A DNA stretch of 64,000 bases from contig NW_019775989.1 in NCBI RefSeq assembly GCF_001039355.2, positions 1-64,000 on the forward strand, in the 5' to 3' direction. This document shows positions 33,850-48,800 of the stretch, one piece after another (within the stretch, counting starts at the first letter, position 1; every line of letters starts with the position of its first letter). The notes beneath the pieces were generated by a model that saw nothing but the letters and a program-made list of their open reading frames with translations, made no database searches and had not been told where the DNA came from. A program made the translations under genes and the position numbers. Origin of the DNA: Lingula anatina. Lineage: Eukaryota > Brachiopoda > Lingulata > Lingulida > Lingulidae.

Positions 33850-34373
33850 TCAGACATGGTCAATTTTACCATCAGCTAGAGATTTGTTAGTGGCCCTAGC
33901 CAGTAACGGTTTGATTGTTTGATCATCCAAACACGTAGAATTTTGGGTGAGAAAAGTTTCCTTTGGACATTTATGTAAGTTAGTGTTCAATGAATCTCCG
34001 CTCTTCCTTTGATCTCGCAAAGCTTCGCGAGATAGAAAAGTATCCCGCGTACCCATATTTGGCGCCAAAAGAGCGGAAGAACTGTCTTGTTTTGCATGCT
34101 GGTGACCTCTCGATCCGCTAAAATTATGGTGTCCGAATACTGTGGTTCGAGAATTGTTTCGGGGTGATTCTGTGTACATACTTGTAGAAAAAGTACGTCT
34201 GAAACTGTTCATTGGAAACCGACTTCCGGAACCAAGGCTTCCTCTCGCCATTCGTGGATTCTTACGCACACAGTTGGATCCATGACATAAATTTTTGAAC
34301 GCTTCACGATATTTCTTTGACATGACGTTGTACAGTATAGGGTTAACTGTTGAGCTGACAAAATAAAGCACAC
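33850..34373 (-). CDS. GPCR exon 4: TM7 and cytoplasmic tail
   Basis: Acceptor tttccag. It encodes [30 protein letters not shown] and a Ser/Thr/Arg-rich tail ending KIDHV, with TGA at 33852-33850. The tail of about 150 residues is longer than in typical family members and holds many potential phosphorylation sites. A reverse-strand AATAAA lies near 32918, a possible but unproven polyadenylation signal. Confidence 0.94.
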
Positions 34374-37300
34374 CTGGAAATATATTTGTAGTAAATTGAA
34401 AATGGAGCAGATTTCAACAATTGTTCAATCGGGGGCGTCTCGATAGTCCGAAGGTTCATTGGTCCGAAGGTTCATTGGTCCGAAAAGTGGTAACATTTTC
34501 ATCGATTTTTTAATCAAGTGTTCAATGGTCCGAAGGTTCTATAATGAATATTCGGACCAATGAACCTTCGGACAATTGAACCTTCGGACTATTGCTACGG
34601 TCCCGTTCAATCACTGATGACGGGGGAACTTTCCCAGGGCCTGCCAATTAATAACAATTTAAATCGTATTATATCAAACTCGTATCTCTTTACCTTACTT
34701 TTAATGTTTCCTCTTTTTCTTATTCCTGAAAAAGGAGGGTGTAAGCGACACGATTAATACTTGAGAATGTTATTTGTGCTTTATTTGTCCAATGAACTAT
34801 ACTGTATTTACCTGATATATAGTAGAGATGGCTGTGCACCTTGTGAAGGACAGATGTCCACTTGGTAACATACAGCGTCATCAAGCGTTGACAGTGGTAT
34901 GGTGCAAAACACACAAAGAAACCTATGACTACAGCCACTGAAAATGTACAGAAAATTATATAGGATGTAGGATCGTTACAAATGATATTGTTCATTATAG
35001 GCACGTTTAATTATTTCTTTAAAATGTCAGTAATAACACAAAACATCTACAAAAATGGGATTGGCATTTATAGCTTATATCATTGCTTTTCTATTGAAAC
35101 GATTTTATAGACTCAAATATTTGCTAAATGAAAGACAAAGTGATTCTAACGAGTAAAGAGGTCGAATATACACTATATCATTTAGATTCCCATTTCTGTC
35201 ACTCGCAAGAACAAAGAACGGGCACACCTGTCAATAGACATGCACACCACGTAACCAAAGTAACAGAGTCGCAAACAAAAGCAGATGTACATCGCCAAAC
35301 AATAGACGCAAAAGCAGCTGGGAGTTCGCGCTTAGTGCGCGGGACCAACGCAAGGAGACTGGGGGAGGGGGTTAAAGAAAATGTTTGAAACAGAGGGTAC
35401 GTCAAGGGGTAGTTTGGAGTGTTAAACATAAGAAACAAAAGCATTGTTGCCTCCAATTATAGAGATAGAATAGAGGCATACAATAGCAAATAAATGGCAG
35501 ACAATTAAACATGCATAAAAAGGTGACCGTATAGTTACATGGGGTGACTTACTAACATTTTTAAAACTTCTCTACCCCGGGTAAAAATCGGGATGACGAG
35601 CAAGTAAATATGAAACTCAAACACAAAAAATAACGACAGCACAGGAGGAAAATAGTTCTAAAATAACTGGAATAAAAGTTATCTATATCCCTCGTACAAT
35701 ACGGCATATGCTCGCTCTGGTGTTTTTTAAACCGAGCTGCGTATGAGACATGCATTCAAATCACGATATGTGTGTGACTGTCGACTTTTGGCTTGGGGGA
35801 CGGAGGACCAAGTCCAGCCATTAGTGGTACGTGACAACTTTTTTCTACGCATTAGTTTTGGGGCAGAAGCTGGGGACTTGCCATATGCACTTCATTGTAT
35901 TGTACGAGAAGGACAGTAAAACCAAACCGTAAGAGACACGACATGCCTAAATAGAGGTGTAAGGATGCGGCATCGGCTCTGCGGGCTGCTCCTGTAGTGG
36001 GCTTGGAGGAGTCAATGCGCTTCGGGTTATCGCCGCTGGTGCTTTCTTTTTTAGCGCGACCTACAGGAAATAGATATTGATAGTCGCCATTCAGCTTGCA
36101 TTTCTTTCATATCGTATGCTGCACACGATCCAGAAGACATTCTGCGCTCGACTAATATAATTTTTTCCAACCGACCCTCCTACGAGAGCCTGCTGGCTAA
36201 AACGACATTGGTCCGCCATCGACTGTCGCTTAATGCTATCTGGAAAGTGTGACTATATCACCTGCACCACCGTGCCATTGGCGGTTTAAAAAAAAATCAA
36301 AATATCTTTCAAACCACACTCCTTTAATGGGTTTTGACGGTTGAAAACTCCAGATGGTATCATTTTGATAAGGTTCAATAGAATATCGAGACGACTTGTG
36401 TTTATCTAAATGGACATTCTGTAACCAGCCAATGGCACGCCCTATTAGTCAAGAAAAAAACATATAACCATACGCACATAGATGTACTACATGTCCAATA
36501 CTCACTTATTAACACATAGAAACCAATTGTGCGTGACTACCTCTACACAAAACACCAACCCAGATTCACTAACCGATCTGTTCACCGAAAAAAAGACCCC
36601 AGATTATTCGCCATATACCTACAGAGATACGCCCTTAAAATCTGTTGCAAACTCCGTTATTTCATACTCTACCTGATTTAAATTCTTAAAGAAACTGAGG
36701 CGCTGAATCGCATAACCTTTGCTCTAAGACAGGGGAATATTTCATTTCCATCTCAGTTACCTGAGATACGCCTAAAAGCAAAATCTCATTTTAAGATCTT
36801 ACTTTATTGCCCTTTCATTTTACAGGCTGCACTGAGGGTAAAAGTTCAAAGATTTGGGTAACCCCTTGTAGTTTCCGTTTTCAAAATTTTGAGAATAGGT
36901 GACCTAGGAAGCTGCTGATTTAACTCCTTGTCAGCTTTAATTTTCGGTTCTCTCATCAGGGTACAAGGTTCGGAATTAAAGGTTAACCCTTGGGGTTTCC
37001 GTTGCTAGGGTTCAGCCTTAAAGTTGAGGGTGGAATATAAAGAAGTGGTGACTAGAAATGAAACTGCAAAAAAAATTCTTAGCTGACTTTAGTGCTCACT
37101 TTTTACGTTTCACCATAACTGACATAGAATCCATTTTTCAGCGAACGTCAGATTGATCTATCAATGAATATAAATTGTCCATAATGAACCGAAATGGATG
37201 CATGCATTATCATCATATGCAATGTAACTTGTAAAGGGGGTTGATTTCACCAAATCACTGACCGATATAATTGTGTAATGGATGACTTTTCCATTATGCA

Positions 37301-40300
37301 ACGTATCACAGGAAAACAAGTTCCAAAAAGAGGCCAGAAAAGTTTGGACGCGCCTGTAACGAATCACTTCTAGAGCGGCCATATTACTAATTTCTGGACC
37401 AAAAACAATTGAATGCGACATGAAGAATGGTGCGTAGGCAATTTAAAGTGTTTGATGTTGTAGTTTATGCCGGTAATAAGATCACTGCTGGCAGAAGTGA
37501 TATCTCACACTAAGTTCTATTTTATTGAATTGCCTCCGAGATTTCATGCAATCAAATAAACCTAGAATAAGATTTTAAGCATTGGTTTAATGTGAATCAA
37601 TCTAATAGTCCGATACCACGGAGCGAGAATAAATACATTCTCATCATCCATCTTTCAAGCCATCTTAAACCAATGATACCAATGGTGGGCGATGTTTAAT
37701 CAACTTTAGCTTCTTAATTAAAGCTTATTTATATTCCACAAAGACGAGGAAGTCCATCGTTGTCTGGATCTGCCAAAGAAGTAGACTTCTAACAAAAAAG
37801 TAGGCTATAAAACAGTTCGAGATACTAAAACAAATTGGTCAATTTTTTAATTTTAAGCCCCATAAAATGACAAAATAGGTTGCAAAATAACGTTCACTTT
37901 ACGATTTTCAAATGATAAATGCAGGTGGAGCGTGGAGGTTTATCCTCGCTAGGGTCGTCAAGTTAACGGAGATATCACTCCAAGCTAACGCAGCAATGAA
38001 ATCAGATTTCAAGTTTTTAGCTTCACCACAAATTGCGTCTTCCGGCGGAACACATGGCCTTTGTTGGTGCGGTCAAATCAGTGATGCGCATTAACGTTTC
38101 TATATATCATTTTGACAACCCGTTGATTCCCAACGCTACTTTAATAGTTAGAACGGACGATGTGTGTTGTTATTGAATGATATAGGCAATGGGTCGATTT
38201 TGGGAAACCTTACATCAGTGCTAGATGATTGAACACACTCAGAAACATGAGAGTTTAAGTTGGCACTTTGTATTGATGGTTTCTATGCCGTATATAAACG
38301 TTCTCGTTTTAAACATTTAGAACCTCTTAATAAATATCTTTTTTGTTTCTTTCTTACAAATTCCAGATCAGATTCGAATGCGTTGTAAAAGTTGTGTAGA
38401 TGCATTAGACATTGCCCTTTTCTCCAAAAAATCTAACAATATCTGCAAGTTGGAAAATAAGAGAGCCCATACGTCCAGCTAGGACCCATCTAATACCTTA
38501 ATTGGTGGGTTCTGGTCTCCAACAATCCATCACCATATTATTGTTTAGGAAGCACCTCAGTGATTTAATCGACTTAACTAAATGCCAACATTTCGTAGAC
38601 AGACTGGTTACAGGTAATAAGGACATTCATAGAGCAACCACCCCACAATCCTCTTTGAGGGTGAATTTACACCCTGGTTTATATTTCAGTGTGTTAGGGT
38701 GCGTTCACAATGAATTTATCGTTCTAGCTATTGCGAGGAATCTCGCTGAATGCAATCAGACTAACCCGTCTCCTCCTGGCGTTGAGTATAATATAGGAAC
38801 GCTGGTGATTATACGAGTACGTCGGAGAAGGCGTGTTAGTCTGTAAATCTGATTGCATTCAGCGAGAGCCCTGTGGAGTTAGTGCGCACTAGAACGATAG
38901 ATTCATTGTGAAGGAGCCCTTGGAGCGACATGAACATATACTGCAAGTACCCATAGACAGCCCTACCTCGCGATGTTGATGGATCGTGTAAAATCCCGGA
39001 ATCCATTTTCAGATCGGAATCTCTCCCAAAATCTATCTCATAGGCCATTGTATGAAGTCCATCAACTGATAAAAATTAATAAATTCAGACCAATTTACAC
39101 TTTCCTTTTGGACGAACAGACGGACAGACAAAGGAACAAATAAAAACACAATCAAAAATTCATTAATCAAGGTTTCAAGAAATCAATCGAGCTCTTGATA
39201 TTTTCGTATCCCTAAAATAATTGAGATCCCACAAAAGCGTCCATCATGTAATTTGATTTAACATCATCTGCGTCTACTCGTGTCTCAAAGTGTGGTCTCA
39301 AACACTGTAACAGTTGCCTTTCCTGATAACCCTGTTTGAGCCCTTATTCGTATGCATTGCTCCAAGTGTCCGTTAGAATCACGCCTTGGTAGACGTTATA
39401 AATGAACAATTACACTGGCGGCGACCTGTGTCTCCTTACACTCCAGAAGTAACAGGATCCTGGCAATGTCTTAATATGAATTTCTTTTCTTAAATCAACG
39501 CTAATTTGTGGAACCGAAAGACTATGCTCTTACGGAAAAGAAATCATTCACGTTCGACAAGTAGACTTGAAAATTATACCCGTCTTAATGATGCTGCCTC
39601 GTCTCGTTATGATCTAATTTGGGCATGTCATTGCAATTCATGTCAAATCATAGCTGATTAGCATATAAAGGGTCGATTTTAGAATAACTGAGCATATTGA
39701 TGCAAGTGATACGTAAGCAATGATGCATTAAACTTTAGAGATAGTAAATCTATCGTATGCTACAGTTCACAGACGTAGACGATGTTTAGGTGCAATTGTT
39801 CTTGGGATACATTTTATGGATAACCATTATAAAATGTTATGATAGTCGATATGATTGTAAATCTGATCCTTTTAGAATTCCTTCGACGCAAGTGAGACCA
39901 CATCCAAGCAAAAAAGTCGCATAAACTAAAATATGTCTACATTATATACGGAGTATATATTCACACCGGATGGCCTTGTGGTTAGAGTGTCCGCCTCCGG
40001 AGCGGGAGGACGTGGGTTCAAAACCCGTCCGGGGACATACCAGTCCTTTATAAACGGTACCTGCTGTCTCCCCGCTTGGCACTCAGCACTTTGGGGTTGA
40101 AGCAGGGTCCTGGTCAGGCAGAGAACGATATTGTAAGATTGATAGCACTCAGCGCCTCATACGGCAGCGGGGCTGTATCCTCCCCAGGGAGGCGAGATTG
40201 TACACAGCGTGTTTTGACCAGTTGTATACTTGTTATATGTATGTACATATTTGTAAAGTCTAACGAACATATTCATATGGAGTTTAGACTTAAAATAAAT

Positions 40301-42784
40301 ATATTATTATTATTATTACACAAATACACATACTTCTGCAACTGCCACTGATTACGATACAAATACAAACTCACACACATACACACCTATTTCAATTAGC
40401 TAACATAAGCGGGAGCAACTGCATCGATTTATCTCACCCTCTACACTTGTTAAACATTTGATGTGGAATTCAATCATTACGTTTTCTGGTGCTATCAATT
40501 ACGTTTCCAAGACTGACACCATTAACAGGTACGCTGAGATAAATGCCCGGTCATCTACCGGTAATATAAACCTAAATCTCACCATAAAAAGAAAAAAATA
40601 CAGCGATTAACGTCAAATAAATATTTATTAAATGACCAATAAACTCTATGCTGCAATTTCCTGCCCTCTCCATACTTACCTAATACTCTTAGAGCAGTCT
40701 TCCTCACACCAGAAACGGCATCCGAACTGCCATGTCCAAGACCACTGGTGTTGTGGGCATGTCCGTTACTTCGTCTCTCTGCCGACGAAGCCCTTGCCAA
40801 GGCAGCGGACTTCCTCAGGGTGATCCCAATCAGTATGTACATAATAATAATAGTTGTCATTGGTGCCACGAAAAACACAAAAGCAGAGATTTGAACCATG
40901 TACCGCAGTGCTTCTAAAAATTCAAAACTGATGCTGCACACCAGGGATTCTTCCAACGGCTTTCCTTCATGGTCGAAGATGTCGTAGAAAGTCCTTGTGA
41001 ATATTGGGAAAGGTAGGGCGCAGACGCAGGCTATTACCCATATGATCACGATTATAACCACAGCCCGTGATAAATTGGACATAGTTTGTGATTTAATTGG
41101 GTGACATATGGCAACGTACCTCTCCACGGTGAAGGCGGTGATAGTCAGAATAGAGGCATAGGATGTCATTTCGGAGACAAAGTTTTTGAAGATGCAAAAC
41201 GGTTCACCAAATATCCATGGGAAAGGTTTCCAGATTAGAACCAAATCAGGCGGCAAACCTATGAAAAAAAATGAACAAGTAAAAAGATGCAATCAAAATA
41301 AAATTTTGGCACATTAGAATAGTGATAGCTTATTAGTTCACAGAGCGAGATGCAATACTAGACGAATTAATAACACATCTTAGGCATTAATTTCTACAGA
41401 TTATGACAGGTGCATGCTGCCAGATCTGTTAACATCAATAATATCACATTTGCGGCACTTTGAGGAGTTTAATCGAAATGCTGAACGAGCCGCAAACGAT
41501 TTTCCATGACTAACCTAGAAAGATATCGAAAAATCTAAGAAGGCTTCACACAGAAATAAAAATTAATGTGAAATAGAATGACTTCTGTGAACACACCTAC
41601 ACAACAAGAAAAGTAAGGCAGTGCTTACTAGAGCAATTGGTCTTTTAATTAAACTAACATTGCCAGTGACTGGCTATACCAACAATGATTGCTTATTTAT
41701 TGAAAATGAACAACTGGCTGTCTTTAAGATAACACTGCAGGGAAAGGAATATAATCGTGAAGTTATCTTAAGAAGAACATATTAGTTGTGTTTTGGTGGT
41801 GACGGTTGTGGAACAGGTGAAGTCACACAGTTTTATTGTTTTTATTTAGCATCATTCAGTTTGTTAACCTTATAAATGTATAACAAATGGAAGATATATA
41901 AGATGAAGATGCTGATGTGTTAGTTTAGTTCATATTTTCAGTCTGAGCGTGAGGAATTTTATTCGTTCTAGGGCGTATCAGGTGGCATTTTGTTCTTAAA
42001 ACCCGGCAAGTGTATTCCAAACATCATCTCTTAATTGTTTCCACTTGGTTCAAGCACTGAAGAATATCCTTTTACTTTGTCCAGATTTACTGAACGGTGT
42101 GTTACATGTACTCTCAGGTGGTCTTCAAGTTCCTTCCTGTCACATTGCCAGTCGCCCCTTTATAAAGAATTTATTTTTTAAGTCGTTTATGGTGTAGGAA
42201 ATGTGATTCACGGTATGGTTGAGAAAAACATTAACGCTTATTTAGTTCTTAGGGATCACACGCTTTTTAAAGAGTGAATCAAAGTACGTTCCTGTTTAAT
42301 TGTCTACTGGTCAAAAATTAGTGCCTAAGGTTGGAATCATCAAAAAAAATGCATTTTGGGTTCCAAAATGTCACTTTCCGCTCGGTTTTCCTCAGGGCAT
42401 CGAAAATATATGACGACGTTCATAATCAAAAGGTAAGTAATTGCCTTTAGGGCTACTGACAAATAGCGTCTGTTGTAGGTCTTCTAAATGTCACCCACAT
42501 CTGCCATTTAAAGTGACAGCCATTCACAACGGAATCAAACTTTTCCATGCCGTTATCGTAATGGAAGAACCCAGTTCGCCGTTTCCGTCATCTCCCCTTC
42601 ACATAGCTCGTTGAGCCATAATTAAGTTTCCTGATAGAAATGGCATCACCAGTTTATGGAGCGGAAAGCCGAAGAACTCGTGATTTCCTAGTCTTGCATG
42701 CAACAGCTGAATAACAGTTTGCATCTAAACCAAGATAGCACGGGTTAATCTATTGACATTATATTTTCTTTACCTTCACGCAAG

Positions 42785-42819
<35 letters not shown>

Positions 42820-45800
42820 ATGACAGAAACATTCGCCGCTTCTTGTTGTTTCTGTGAGCGCATCACCTTTGGCAAAGAAGACCTCGGCGCGCCTACATGT
42901 AGTAGCTATGTTGTATAAGTCAGGGTTAATTCAGTAATTGGCAGTCAAGGTGTCTATACCGCCATTACAGAATAGATAGGTTTGGAAAGAAAATTCTTCT
43001 GTTGCAAACTTGAGCAGTATGACCGGTTAATCTGAGAGAAAAGCAGCCTTTTATCTTAACTGAATGTAGATAAATATGCAGACCAATAATGAATGTCGTT
43101 CAAATAAGGTTCATGAAAGAACAATCCATCAATATATAAGAGGGTGCTTCCATCGCTCTGACGACGTGACCGATTCATCAAAATAAAAAAGTGTATCCGA
43201 GACGACGAATGTCTGCGGGGAATGAAAGGGAATAAAAACGTTTTGGGAACAAATGCGCGTGGCCCCTCGTACCAGAAGTTGACAAATTTTCCAATACATG
43301 GTTAATGTTTTCAATATAAATATGTTTTAATCTTCGACTCAGATCATTATACGTACATCTGTTTTGTAATATATTTAAGATATGCCAGTGGTATCGATTA
43401 TTGCGTTATAGCACGGTTCATTGCAAAAGCCTACAAGGAAATCTATAAGAGTGTAAGACAGCCCGTCTATTGTAATATACAAGCTGTAAGTGACAAGACA
43501 AGCCTCATTAAGAAGCAATGCTACGCTTCAGTCAAAAGAAACTAGAGTTTCTACCAAAACACGTGTTTAAAGTCTGACCACAAAGTGACAAGAGTTGTGT
43601 CAAGCTGTTGGTTGAAGATGATACATCAAGTTATTAAGAATACTTATCCTAAAATATAATGCAGTTTGCTTTGAAGTGAAGAACAATACACAATATCCAA
43701 GATTTCTCTCTATTTAGACAGTGTTTTTTGGTTACTTATTACTGGGACATAATAAGGGACTATGTTGATCAAAGTATCGATGACAGGTAGAGCCGGTATT
43801 GTCTTCACGTGTCATTTTTACCTTTTGAAGTGCCTGGGAGCATACACGTAGAATACTAATTGGGTGTAGATAGCAATCGGTTAGGGAGATTTTTTTCAGT
43901 ATCAAGGAATTAACAGAAAACCGCTGAGCAGTTTCCGTTTAAGAGTGGGAAGTTGGGATTTGTGATACATGATTCGAATTTATTATTTTCTTACAAGCAA
44001 AAAAGAAAGAAAAAACTATGATCAAATACAGTAAATGTGGATTTTCAGTTATATTAAACAAAAACCTACGTTGGAATCCTGTTTTTACATTTCCAAATAA
44101 TAATAATAAAATAAATAAAATAAACAAATAAATAAATAACTTATGTAGAAGAATATACTGTTGATTCCATGCCGTATTCATATTCGAAAAGATATTGAAT
44201 AAAAGACAAATCTTTCAAAAAAAAAAAAAAAAAAAGGCGAAAAAAGCAACTACCAGCGTTATTACATTAACCGCTGGCTTAAACCATAGACCCACAAAAA
44301 TATTACATTTTCATATATAGCCCATGGAAATTGGTCTGTCAAAAACAATAAACGTGTATAATGAGAATATGCGTCTATAACCAAAGGGGCCAGTGACCGT
44401 CGGAATTTCTAGTATCCACATCATCAAGTGAAGGTAGGACAAGCAGGATAAACGCAGCTTTCTGCGAAAACGATTATCGTTCTCTTAAGATTGTTAAATA
44501 AAGAAGTCTCTAGCTGAATCTGGAATCAAGTCCTATACCAAAAGCATGTATCATTAATCTGTTACCGATATTGGTTAATGTTTACTGGCTTTGATAATGA
44601 TCCTCCTGCGCAAAAAGCTTGAAACAGGCATGTATTTTAAAAGGAAAGTAAGCGAACTTTCTGTGTTAATGTAAAGTGGACTTAGTAATTGGCTCTAAAT
44701 GACATAAGTTAACCATGTTTATAAGAATAAAAAATTATTTCACGGGCCACTTAAAAAAACACTAAATGCAAAGCCGCGCACAGTAGCCTTTCGTGTTGTA
44801 AATAACAAATGATTGTGGTGATATTTTGTACTGTATATTGGCCGATAGGCCTACTATGTTTTGAATGAATGGGACATTTTGAGTTCACGTTGGTCTGTGA
44901 TGGCGTGTTCCTCGCCAAAAATGCCCTTCTTTCAGAGTGTTAGTGCGTATTGTTGCATAAAATGGGAAAACCTTTTTTCAGCTTTCGCCTTAAACTAGCG
45001 AGGGAAATACTTCGAGAACTATTGATCAACTGCTTCACCATATCTGTGATGTATTCTGGCTAACGATATTCCCATCGATACGTGTTTAGTATTTGCGGAA
45101 TGTAAAGTTAAGAATGATACCTATATGACACTAATTACAAACTTATATTTACTGCTTATACACTACTACCCAAATCATGTATACACCCAAATCACGTATA
45201 AAACTTACAGGGCAATCTTCCCCGAAAATTATGTTATCTTCACAGAAAAACAGGGCTTAAGACTGATAGAGGGTGTTACATAGAATAACAAGGATACAGA
45301 TAAGAACTGACAAATGATGTTTGGAATTTAAAATGAAGTGTGACACGTAAAATGATGTACATCCAGAAAACAGCTGAAGCCCAAAGTGATAATCCTTTGA
45401 CAATGGCAAGTTTTTCAAATACCAATAACAAACAAGGATGTACATCGAGTCCTACGGACAGGAGAGACTTTTTGCCGCACACACAACACCCATATCAGAT
45501 CAAAATTTTCTAGTGCTGGATACAAACAGTACAAAACAAAACAAATGAAGATAGACAGATTCTTCTTATTCGTTCCTGTAAATGCATTTTGTAGTTCAAC
45601 ATAATATCTTTAATTTCAGTAATGCAGAAATATAATCTTTTGCTGCAAATCTCGTAACATGTCCAACTCTTCAGGCATTATGACAGCTCGAAATGAGTTT
45701 CGAACCATAAAATGTAGAAAAGTTTAGGTTCTGTTATCAATATTTTAAACCCAACTGTACCAACCTACGACAGGCAGCCAAATATGACCAAAGCATCAGG

Positions 45801-48800
45801 CAGTAATGATTGTCCTACGGGATTAATAAACGCTCGAAGACACGCTGTTGTCGACATTTCCGTGCAACCATTTAATTATAAAGAAGGAAACTTTGCAATT
45901 TACAAGTTAATGTTCATTCTTATTTGAGATACAGTTTCCGACAGGTGGTTAACCTCCAACTCCCAGTATGCTGCCAGTTAGGAAAGGCACACTTTGCCAT
46001 GCAGATAATGAACAGCAAGTAGACCAGAAAACCTTGTTAACGTTCATGTGGGAACCGCTTTTGATTGGTTTGCAAGGTGCGCCGACGTAAAGGAGACTCA
46101 ATTGGTTTTACAAGAATTATATTCGTTAACAAAAGCAGATAAGATCCATAAACGCACTTTGATTATTTTGATTGGATGAGCTGAAGTAAATATTGAAGTA
46201 ATGTAAAAATGATTTTAATTAGGGAATCAACCATGGACTTCCACAAACATATATATTTTAGGGTCTTTAGTCAAAGCACTCCACGTCCTTACACAAAGAG
46301 CCTTTTGGTTATGCAGGAAATGTGTCGTGTGGAATAGTTCTGAGAAATGTATCAATGGTATGACATTAATTCCTTTGATGGGTGAGAAGCTTTGTCTTAG
46401 AGGACAATCAAAGAGTTCGTTTAACTGGAAACAAACGATTTCGATAATCGACAAACGAAAGATTTTTCATTTACAGGCGGTTGCTTCATTGATTCATATT
46501 CACCCTGCACTTCATTGTCAATTTACTTCTTCGTTGATTTTGAGACTTTCGCATCATGGCTAATCTTAAAATCTCTCAGCATTGATGATATTTCAACCTA
46601 TGCCCTTCACATTCTTAGAACACAGCGCGGTACCACATGAACAGCTGTCACCGAGTTCGAATAAAAACGATCTTTATAACGCCTACTTCTGTTTCGCATG
46701 AAAGTGTATCTTGTTCATGTATATATTCCAAAATATTCAAAGCTCTCAATAGGTAGGAGGTAACTTAAAGAATCCTGTGGAGTTGTGATCAATGAAAAAA
46801 TATCGTTGTCCAAAAACTAAAGAAAAGCACTCGTCTTATTTGTGAAATAAACTACATCTAACTAAATATTATTCAAACACTAAGACTTTAACTGTACCTG
46901 TGACAAAGTATGAGGATCACGCTTTTGTAACCCTTTATTATCATTCAGATAAACCAAAAATGTTTTTTTCCCCGCAGCTAATAATTCAATAATGCATCTA
47001 TCTTTGTGCTGATTTAAAACAATAAAAATCTCCTCGAAAATATAAAATATCTGCGTTCATATTCCTCGGTGCAATGTATAAGCATAGGCAACTCAAAGCT
47101 TTAATCGCCAATGTAACATCTTTCTATTTTGAAGTGAGAGAGCAATCGGTATGGGGCGCAACTTCCTCCCTGAATAAGATTTTATCACGAAAATTGGCAG
47201 AGTTGACCACTAGTGTATAGGCTACAATCCCGTGCCGTCATTGTGGTGTAAATGTCTTTGCCGTGGATTTATGAGCCCTTAATTACATATTTTAATTAAA
47301 CAGAGGCGTTATTTTGCTTTATCAAGGATAAAATCTGAGCTAAACCTTTTAAGAAAAATCACTTTGGAGTCTTTGGAGTACAAAATGGTGTCATTAAATT
47401 GGCGTTAAAACGGTGTTCGTGGGTGCTTAGGTAAAGGAGAAATTTGAGAAACCGATTTTCCAATTTTTACCCTAAAATCGTAATTATGACTTCACCCATA
47501 AGATGACATGTGTGAAAATGTTAATAAATTAAGTCAATGAACACTGGATCTGTTATCCAAAAAAAAGTGCATAAGGAGGTTTGGGCAAAGGGTAATATTA
47601 ATCTTAAAGATAAAACAACTTCACCCACGGTTAAATGTTTGTCTCAAATCCCTGACACCAGTGTCAAAACAAGTGTGAAAACATTCGCCAAAAATATACT
47701 TTTCCTGCAAAACCAATGACAAGAACTTTTCTTGAGTCACCATCGGCTAATCCATGCATGCTTTTTCTGCCGACATGTCAACGAAACTACATGAATATCA
47801 TCATGCAAAAACCTTGATTTTGATACAATAAACTGACAAAAATTAATTGTTATAGAAAAAAGGTTTAGTTCGAGTTTTATCGCTCTGCGCGTGTTGTTAA
47901 TGGACAAGTCCTGTCCATTCACGAATTAAATCTTCCCATATTTGAAAACGAATGCCACACGCCTGCTTGATCGTGATAAATAAGTTACCACGATGATTCT
48001 TTAAAGTGGTTTGGAGCGAGACACGATAAACACAAATAAGCTCGCCTGGAAAATTTCAATTTTTCATGGACTATTAATGCGACCATAGTGAGAGGGCTGC
48101 CGAAGTGACATTGCTCGTGCACATCAGCAATCTTAAAAGCAGACGACACGCAGAGAAAATGTCGCCTAACAGAACTAGACAAGTCTCTCTTCCTCCATTT
48201 TCATTGAAAAAAATTAGAGCTAATACTCCCCTATCGTGTATGTCTGTTAGCATGCTCAGGAGCGTTATGAAAGTTATACTTATGGTTAAAAATTAATCCA
48301 AGAAAAATCCTGTGTAAGGTTTTTTCATACTGACATTATTCAATCTAATTACGAGAAGCTCAAACGCAAAATGACTCCACACTTATTCACTCCCGCAGCG
48401 CCCCGCCATTCCCTCAACTTAGTCAATTTCATTTAGACGTTTCAAAAGAAACAACGTGAGAAATTTTCGAACTTTAAGTAGTTATTTGTAGAGCATATGA
48501 AAAGAACTGGGTAATGAAACGAAACGTATTACATTTTCGAGGATAGCCATAGAGTATTTCATTCTGATTGCCTATTGCCTCTGGGATCAGAGAAGATGAC
48601 TTAATCAAATTCATCTGCAGTCACGAGTTTGTCAAATTAAAACCAAACAAGTCAGCTCAGACGTGGGCGGTTCTTAGAATACATCAATATGCATGGGGAG
48701 GGTGACCTATAGTACTAATACCATTTAATTGGCATAAGGAATAGGTTAAGTCGTTCTGTCACATGGGTATTCATTTACCTTGTTGCCCACGTCAGCTCGT

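Noticed and set aside
38502-39048. Open frames of 114 (+) and 70 (-) codons
   Set aside because: They run across the fold-back MITE at 38696-38920 and show no protein similarity.
39963-40040. Functional tRNA-Arg gene
   Set aside because: Acceptor and T stems pair poorly and the sequence continues into a SINE body with an ATT tail.
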